A DNA stretch of 64,000 nucleotides from Bacillota bacterium (GTDB lineage Bacteria; Bacillota; Clostridia; Lachnospirales; Lachnospiraceae), in the NCBI GenBank assembly GCA_023392615.1, contig JAEVYT010000017.1, positions 186,001-250,000 of the forward strand, read 5' to 3'. The translations under genes were made by a program, and so were the position numbers. The notes below the pieces were generated by a model that was not told the DNA's origin, made no database searches, and saw nothing but the letters and a program-made list of their open reading frames with translations. Positions 61,601 to 64,000 of the stretch are shown piece after piece; positions within the stretch are counted from its first letter, which is position 1, and the number at the start of each line of letters is the position of its first letter.

Positions 61601-63477
61601 ACAATGTGATTGACAAATATACAATCTCATCAGATGGAAATGGGCTTTTGGACACTGTGGGTAATGCGACGTATGGTTTGAACATTGATACCACAAACAA
61701 TATAGATACCTTTTCGAAAGACTCGATTACAGAGTATACGAAAAGCTATTCAACTGGAACAGATGACTCGACAACTACAAGTATTAAAAAGAGTGATAAC
61801 ACCCTGATTACTTCTAGCGATGCATATGACAAAGCCAGTCAAACGAGAAACTATAAGAATGAGATAACCTGGATAGAGCAAGAGGGAGATTACAAGGTAT
61901 CACACTCCACAAAAGATGATATAACTTACAACTATGATGTTTTTGGTAATATCAAAACGGTAAGTAAAAATGGTGTTATGGAGAATCATTATTACTATGA
62001 TCAAGGTGATGAATTACTCCGAGACGATGATGTGGTACAAAATAAAACCTTCAGTTACGAGTATGACAAATATGGGAATATACTCAATAAATATACTTAT
62101 GATTATACTACAGGAGAAAGCTTGACAGGACTGACCCCTAGTAGTACCATAAGTTATAAATATGAAAATGTAGCTTTTCCAGATGAGATGACATCCTACA
62201 TTGTTAAGGATAATATCAAGAACACTTCAAGTAGCAATGACATTACCTACGATGCTTTAGGAAACCCACTAAGTTACATAGGTTGGGATATGAAATGGAC
62301 AGCAGGTCGTGAACTTGCTTCCATGAGCAATGGAACTGATAAGATTAGCTATCAGTACGATGACAATGGAATTCGTACCTCAAAAACCGTAAATGGAGTA
62401 ACTACTTCTTATACTACCATAAATGGGAATACTACAAGCCAATCTGACAGTGTGAACACACTGTATTTCCGTTATGACAAGAATAATCAACTTGTTGGTT
62501 TTAATCTCAACGGAACAGAATATATTTACTTACTAAGCGGGCAGGGTGATGTAATGGGAATCCTTGACAATACTGGAAAAACAATTGTAAACTATTCCTA
62601 TGATGCATGGGGTAACTGTACGATTACAAGCGATACATCTGGAAGCAACCTCGGGAACATTAATCCTATGAGGTATAGGGGATATTACCTTGATGGAGAG
62701 ACAGGATTTTATTATTTACAGAGTAGGTATTATAATCCCCAGAGTTGTAGATTAATCAATGCAGATGAGCCAACATGTATAAATACTTCAAATAGTATCG
62801 GAGTAAATTTGTTTGCCTATTGCAGTAATAATCCTATAGTGAATATCGATACAACTGGGAGAAGAAGTAAATATATAGAAGATCAGTTTTCTAAAACTCA
62901 AGTAGGCTCTTTTACTCTTTATGGCCGTAGTGGTAAAGATGCGATGGCAATTTGCTGTGGTGCAGTTGCATCATATAATACTCTTGTAGCATTTTCACGT
63001 AAGGAATCATTTGCAAGTGTCACCAACTATTATAATAAACACCATTACTTTACAGATCCTATTCTCGGTTTTGTTTCGCCTCATTCGCTTATGGACTTTT
63101 TCGTCGATCGTGGCTTTTACGTATCCGAATATTTTACTACAAGTCCTACTAAAGTTCAGAATATTGTATCTCAACATACAGTTTCCATAATAGCTTACTA
63201 TTGGGAAGAGGAAACGATTTATAGGTTTGTGCCTTTAAGATGGAAGACAACAGAGAGCGAGTTTCATTATGCTGCTTGTATGAATTATGGGACATACATT
63301 ACTGTGCATGAAGCGAATTATTATCAATCGGGCTCTTATTCACCAAGTAATTTTCATAAGTTCTTTAATACCTATTATGAAAAATCGTGGGAAAGATATG
63401 TTAATACTCCTGTAATTGTTATCACAATTGATTTACCAGGATTTTCTTTATATAATGATATTTCAAACTTTTGCTGA
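55609..63477 (+). CDS. Giant secreted RHS/YD-repeat protein with Ig-like repeats and candidate peptidase toxin domain
   Basis: A 2622-residue polypeptide. The signal peptide spans residues 1-43 (ending INANAAS). After a spacer domain come eleven Ig-like repeats of about 96 residues (about 176-1237; each with F-S-A-T-x-C-x-D and T-V-Y-F-x-I-x-D). An RHS/YD-repeat region follows (about 1345-2417), with at least nine YD units such as YDEYGRVKQ and YNYDVFGNIK, ending in the core motif GETGFYYLQSRYYNP. The last ~205 residues differ from the RHS part and show Cys2450 (CCGAVASYNTL), His2553 (EFHYAACMNYG) and Asn2570, a papain/C39-like order. RHS shells enclose and deliver C-terminal toxins. ACGGAGGGT precedes the ATG. 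Confidence 0.9.
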   Translation: MRNTKSKARARLKVTSKKAISIILSLTLVLGMLINSQINANAASGSLSPQGTIDKGYHLKVDYSESNKDPEAMTSKVTVTAYLVQDADYSLNISATKNVTININGSSKDFSFTSGLHNSGGVTTKLASWSCTVSHPNDKAITIPISARFDIAATLSGTYYSNISTSDDVTLDKLDTTAPTYALSLGHGTAATSNKDNTPTFSATSCNDSESGIASGSFYIDGTAHAATLSGTTYSYTPTALSNGSHTVYFKIVDKASNTATSSTYTYFIDAAAPLYTFSNPGHNTAATADVDNRPTFSATSCSDTPSGIASAYFYIDTKQCEATLSGTTYSYTPPTALTNGSHTVYFTITDKAGNTATSSASTYTYYIDATPPAFTFNPGHSTPTTADKDNTPTFSATSCSDALSGIASAYFYIDGKENKATLSGTTYSYTPSTALTEGAHTVSFKLVDKAGNAASSTTFTYYIDATAPVYTFGNPGHNTAPTADKDNTPTFNATSCSDAISGIASAYFYIDTKQYAATLSGTTYSYTPPTLADGAHTIYFQITDKAGNTVSSATFSYYIDATVPVYTFGNPGHNTPNTADKNNKPTFSATNCSDALSGINTAYFYIDGKGYAATLSGTTFSYTSPTALTEGAHTVYFQITDKAGNVVSSTTYTYYIDTTTPLYKFIPGHNTPETADSNNRPIFSAINCSDAVSGIATAYFYIDGIRYAATLSGTTYSYQPNTELSDGLHTVYFVITDKVGNTSPWSSYDYYIDPTAPSYKFDPGHNTADTADKNNVPTFSASDCSDVSGIASAYFYIDGTAYEAIQSGTTYSYTPDSELSDGSHDVYFEITDNAGMQSTSSTYTYFIDQTAPTYMVNLGHNTAATADSSSKPLFSATNCTDEVSGIKSAYFYIDGTAYPATFSGEAYSYAPTTALLEGSHTVYFKITDNSGNSISTLPYTYYIDLTAPSYTFNNPGHNSTTTADINNKPTFSATNCTDALSDIESAYFYIDDIAYAATLSGTSYSYTPTVDLSGGSHTVYFKITDNAGNLVKSSNYTYYIDSTAPTYTFKPGHGSAVMSDSNNMPTFSATNCSDATSGIASAYVYIDGTAYEATHSGMTYSYTPTIALSDGAHTVYFKITDNVGNTTSSSIFTYYIDPTASSYTFNPGHDSATMADSNNKPTFSASNCTDTTGGIESVYFFIDGTAYEATRSDMTYSYTPTTELSDGTHVVYLQITDNAGNMTLSSPFDYFIDTTKPSFTLEESVKWSASNSVTVNISELGSGVKIQKWAIGNVSENFFISNGTQFTGKSFLAPKNGVYTVYVQDYAGNSVVQTVTVGHIFPAQPIGTFTESFTDFSEGSNGIAPTFGRVYSSANSNIGPFGRGWTFSLQGSCKIYQYDFVDDMGNNQVGTLSNLEEVNLPDGSTYIFELTDGIYTAANTRDKFTKNDDGTYTLTDTTKVKYHFNANGYLDSITDQNGNKQTITVDSTGKISEVKDSVNRIYTFKYNDDGTLDTITDPAGRVFGYQYKDGILSASLSPTGVAVESYGYDSFNYLDTIKDAFGHTTEAVIYNHDDKDRIRSITDENGVSTSYQYDDMARSMTETSSDKTITITTFDEFIRPISTSENTKTTGTTSYSNLYDDLDTVVDSDGNTTKYVSNNDGNITSAITKDINGRITENDTLQYTFDSINNITKSVETAISTSYASDGTSTTETTTTTTNYDSNGNMLYHEVNDGTTDSITSDTYKSDGQIDTDTASDGTVTSYAYDQYGYQKEITTTPKNGTSTTVTIINNIIGMPTSQTDANKVETTNVFNSLGNVVKQTVKSSSESRITRSVYDEYGRVKQQISPMEYNEGDDNLTNVQNGIASVDRYNDTNIGTKYFYNSTTGKLSKLNVSSYDVGIDSTGNVTDVSTAGNNLANYIYSTDEKELLNEINYTNKDKINFHYQPFDDATRKVKDISINDTTQYTYSYDDDGNLTSKYNAINDTTTSYITNSDDSTTITVTKGKLDGTESGQNNENNVIDKYTISSDGNGLLDTVGNATYGLNIDTTNNIDTFSKDSITEYTKSYSTGTDDSTTTSIKKSDNTLITSSDAYDKASQTRNYKNEITWIEQEGDYKVSHSTKDDITYNYDVFGNIKTVSKNGVMENHYYYDQGDELLRDDDVVQNKTFSYEYDKYGNILNKYTYDYTTGESLTGLTPSSTISYKYENVAFPDEMTSYIVKDNIKNTSSSNDITYDALGNPLSYIGWDMKWTAGRELASMSNGTDKISYQYDDNGIRTSKTVNGVTTSYTTINGNTTSQSDSVNTLYFRYDKNNQLVGFNLNGTEYIYLLSGQGDVMGILDNTGKTIVNYSYDAWGNCTITSDTSGSNLGNINPMRYRGYYLDGETGFYYLQSRYYNPQSCRLINADEPTCINTSNSIGVNLFAYCSNNPIVNIDTTGRRSKYIEDQFSKTQVGSFTLYGRSGKDAMAICCGAVASYNTLVAFSRKESFASVTNYYNKHHYFTDPILGFVSPHSLMDFFVDRGFYVSEYFTTSPTKVQNIVSQHTVSIIAYYWEEETIYRFVPLRWKTTESEFHYAACMNYGTYITVHEANYYQSGSYSPSNFHKFFNTYYEKSWERYVNTPVIVITIDLPGFSLYNDISNFC
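56134..59318 (+). repeat. Eleven tandem ~288-bp repeats coding for Ig-like domains
   Basis: Within the RHS gene the block beginning DTTAPTYALSLGHG recurs eleven times with a period close to 288 bases. Recurrent landmarks are PTFSAT(S/N)CSD, SAYFYIDG, ATLSGTTYSYTP and TYYID. Copies differ by both silent and coding changes, so they are not recent identical duplications. They probably form a stalk of bacterial Ig-like domains. Confidence 0.9.
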
Positions 63478-63601
63478 AATATTAATATTGTAGATAAAAC
63501 ATGCTACCTAATCTTCAGCGGGTTCCTGACAGCTTTTATTCTAGTATAATACTTGCCTCGGTATATTGAATACGAGTTTAGGTAATTTACAATTATATAC
63601 C

Positions 63602-63648
63602 CGGGATATACCTATAATGGATCATATGCTCACCATTATGGTAATCCC
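63602..63648. other. Inverted repeat after the RHS gene
   Basis: CGGGAT(A)TACC(T)ATAATGG pairs with CCATTATGGTAATCCCG with two bulged bases. No T-tract follows. It lies in the 298-base gap 63478-63775, which holds no acceptable gene. Confidence 0.5.
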
Positions 63649-63775
63649 GAGAAAGAGATATAGCTGCCAGAGCTTCTATAGTACTTTTCATACATAAATA
63701 GGTAAAACCCCTTAGAGGGATAAACAAGCCGCCGGATAAGCAGGCAGTTATAATTACAATTTAGAAAGGAACATT

Positions 63776-64000
63776 ATGGAATGTGTTGATAAAAAACTAT
63801 ATAACTTTGTAATAAAAATTCTTTTAAGAATAACAGTTTTGGTCACTGCAATCATAGTAGTTATGTCAATGTTTAGTGGTTGTTCGGTTGGACACACACG
63901 TACATATGGTGATTTTCGGTTTTTACTTGGGTCCAAAGCCGAGTATATGATAACAAAGTATATTGGAAAAGGTGGAGATGTAGAAATCCCTATGTATCTT
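63776..64000 (+). CDS. Lipoprotein, start only; likely leucine-rich-repeat (LRR_5/BspA) type
   Basis: ATG 63776 after AGAAAGGA opens a frame that runs past the window edge (75 codons seen). A membrane segment ends in the lipobox FSGC (Cys36). The block YMITKYIGKGGDVEIPMYL resembles the start of LRR_5/BspA-type repeats, in which I-T-x-Y-x-G-K-G-G-x-V-x-I-P recurs. It is the first gene after the RHS protein. An immunity role cannot be excluded but is not indicated by these features. Confidence 0.65.
   Translation, partial: MECVDKKLYNFVIKILLRITVLVTAIIVVMSMFSGCSVGHTRTYGDFRFLLGSKAEYMITKYIGKGGDVEIPMYL

Overview
The window is AT-rich chromosomal DNA of a strictly anaerobic, low-GC Gram-positive bacterium, most likely a Lachnospiraceae (Clostridium cluster XIVa) member. 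Pointers are the oxygen-free class III ribonucleotide reductase, class II aldolase, PPi-linked pyruvate phosphate dikinase beside an ordinary pyruvate kinase, a sodium-pumping decarboxylase module, the order era-yqzL-recO-glyS, and strong Shine-Dalgarno sites with many TTG starts. No rRNA, tRNA, CRISPR array or insertion sequence was recognised.

Layout. 1-6.0 kb is a cell-envelope locus: the tail of a DltC-like carrier protein, an MBOAT acyltransferase, a DltD/SGNH-like protein, a small lipoprotein, a surface transglutaminase-like protein and a CapA-type phosphoesterase. 6.2-11.3 kb holds an AraC regulator divergent from a sugar ABC importer (binding protein and two permeases, no ATPase). 11.6-12.7 kb is fructose-bisphosphate aldolase with a consensus promoter. 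12.9-19.8 kb is the complete F1Fo ATP synthase operon (a-c-c-b-delta-alpha-gamma-beta-epsilon) with two c-subunit genes that encode identical proteins. 19.8-23.3 kb holds a LuxR-type regulator divergent from a short-chain dehydrogenase and a class III aminotransferase; a 17-bp repeat array and a palindrome lie between them. 23.5-29.2 kb carries an SH3b-NlpC/P60 cell-wall hydrolase, a sodium-pump beta subunit with its tiny gamma subunit, a TPR lipoprotein and HflX.

29.3-42.5 kb is nucleotide and central metabolism: NrdD fused to a glutaredoxin-like domain, thymidylate synthase, dihydrofolate reductase, branched-chain aminotransferase, IMP dehydrogenase, an APH-fold kinase, pyruvate kinase, PurH and a cold-shock protein. 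42.9-53.5 kb carries an M16C metalloprotease, Era, YqzL, RecO, a lipoprotein, glycyl-tRNA synthetase and pyruvate phosphate dikinase. 53.6-55.1 kb is a decayed patch: a LexA-like DNA-binding domain without its protease, a shortened partner protein, noncoding remnant DNA and an XRE regulator whose ribosome-binding site lies in a long inverted repeat. 55.6-63.5 kb is one 2622-residue secreted RHS/YD-repeat protein with eleven ~96-residue Ig-like repeats and a C-terminal domain resembling a papain/C39-type cysteine peptidase. A truncated lipoprotein gene ends the window.

The most notable points are the RHS protein and its candidate toxin tip without an obvious adjacent immunity gene, the NrdD-glutaredoxin fusion, the duplicated c subunit whose residues look proton-type next to a sodium pump elsewhere in the window, the SGNH protein with Cys in place of the nucleophilic Ser, and several structured intergenic regions (42.65, 50.4-50.6, 54.78 and 20.86-21.05 kb). 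Everything here was read by eye; no database search or folding program was run.
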